DNA of 15,483 bases from Pseudomonadota bacterium. Its GTDB lineage: Bacteria > Pseudomonadota > Gammaproteobacteria > Enterobacterales > Enterobacteriaceae. The position numbers and the translations under genes were made by a program. Below are positions 15,298-15,483 of this stretch, piece after piece (position 1 is the stretch's first letter; every line of letters starts with the position of its first letter). The stretch spans positions 1-15,483 of the forward strand of contig JAEYFY010000186.1 in assembly GCA_023454395.1 (NCBI GenBank), written 5' to 3'. Under the pieces are notes generated by a model. That model was not told where the DNA came from. It saw only the letters and a list, made by a program, of their open reading frames with translations, and searched no databases.

Positions 15298-15325
15298 ATT
15301 ATACGTTCAACATTCTGAGAGTCAA
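15298..15325 (-). promoter_or_regulatory. Sigma-70 promoter of argU
   Basis: On the minus strand TTGACT (15325-15320) and TATAAT (15303-15298) are 16 bases apart, a near-consensus promoter. Transcription would start near 15290, about 40 bases before the tRNA 5' end at 15252, leaving a leader for RNase processing. The C-rich bases after the -10 (CACCCG) resemble a discriminator as in stable-RNA promoters. Confidence 0.8.
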
Positions 15326-15441
15326 CGCTTTTTCAACGATATCAAACTATATGGTTAAAATATGGCAAGTATTCGACTGACAGATTGCTCTTGATCTGAC
15401 AAAATAGACCAATACCGTAATTGAATAATTTGGATGTATAG

Positions 15442-15483
15442 ATGTCAGCAAGAATTATAGATGGGAAATCGATTGCGCAGACC
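15442..15483 (+). CDS. folD: Start of folD (methylenetetrahydrofolate dehydrogenase/cyclohydrolase), partial
   Basis: The first 14 codons read MSARIIDGKSIAQT, matching the N-terminus of FolD (MAAKIIDGKTIAQ in E. coli). FolD is a cytoplasmic bifunctional enzyme interconverting methylene-, methenyl- and formyl-tetrahydrofolate for purine, thymidylate and formyl-Met supply. GGA at 15432-15434 is a weak ribosome site. The gene continues beyond the window and diverges from argU, as expected for core chromosome at the border of the accessory region. Confidence 0.9.
   Translation, partial: MSARIIDGKSIAQT

Overview
This window is about 15.5 kb of AT-rich enterobacterial chromosome. The organism is most likely a Proteus (possibly a close Morganellaceae relative). 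The evidence for that is an E. coli-like argU tRNA beside a folD start, low GC content, a regulator resembling the MrpJ family of Proteus, and type VI secretion (T6SS) genes in Vibrio 'vas' order. The genus is inferred from content and style, not proven.

Positions 1-12342 hold the distal half of a T6SS operon, all on the + strand. The order is the end of a probable tssL (vasF), tssH/clpV, a shortened vasH-like regulator gene, tagO/vasI, tssA (vasJ), tssM (vasK/icmF), vasL, then a TssF-like baseplate gene. The clpV/vasH-like and vasH-like/tagO pairs overlap by 4 bases (ATGA), and tagO, tssA and tssM are separated by only about 5 bases. They are therefore probably co-transcribed and translationally coupled. 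TssL and TssM form the inner-membrane complex, TssA organises baseplate and sheath assembly, TssF is a baseplate wedge protein, ClpV recycles contracted sheath, and TagO and VasL are accessory parts. Two things are unusual: the VasH-like protein has no AAA+ sigma-54 activator domain, and a divergent TssF gene sits at the operon's end.

Positions 12343-15175 are a very AT-rich accessory segment between the T6SS operon and argU. It holds a 62-codon gene for a basic protein with a strong ribosome site and its own terminator. It also holds a small membrane protein that may be a deletion product, a likely gene fragment at 13219-13401, a MrpJ-like XRE regulator, and a minus-strand gene whose C-terminal half resembles colicin E/pyocin immunity proteins but has no toxin gene beside it. 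Decayed coding sequence follows, including what looks like the last ~30 codons of a tyrosine recombinase, ending about 65 bases from the 3' end of argU. This is the arrangement left by an old integrative element at a tRNA site.

Positions 15176-15483 are core chromosome: argU (tRNA-Arg, anticodon TCT) on the minus strand with a near-consensus promoter, and the divergent first 14 codons of folD.
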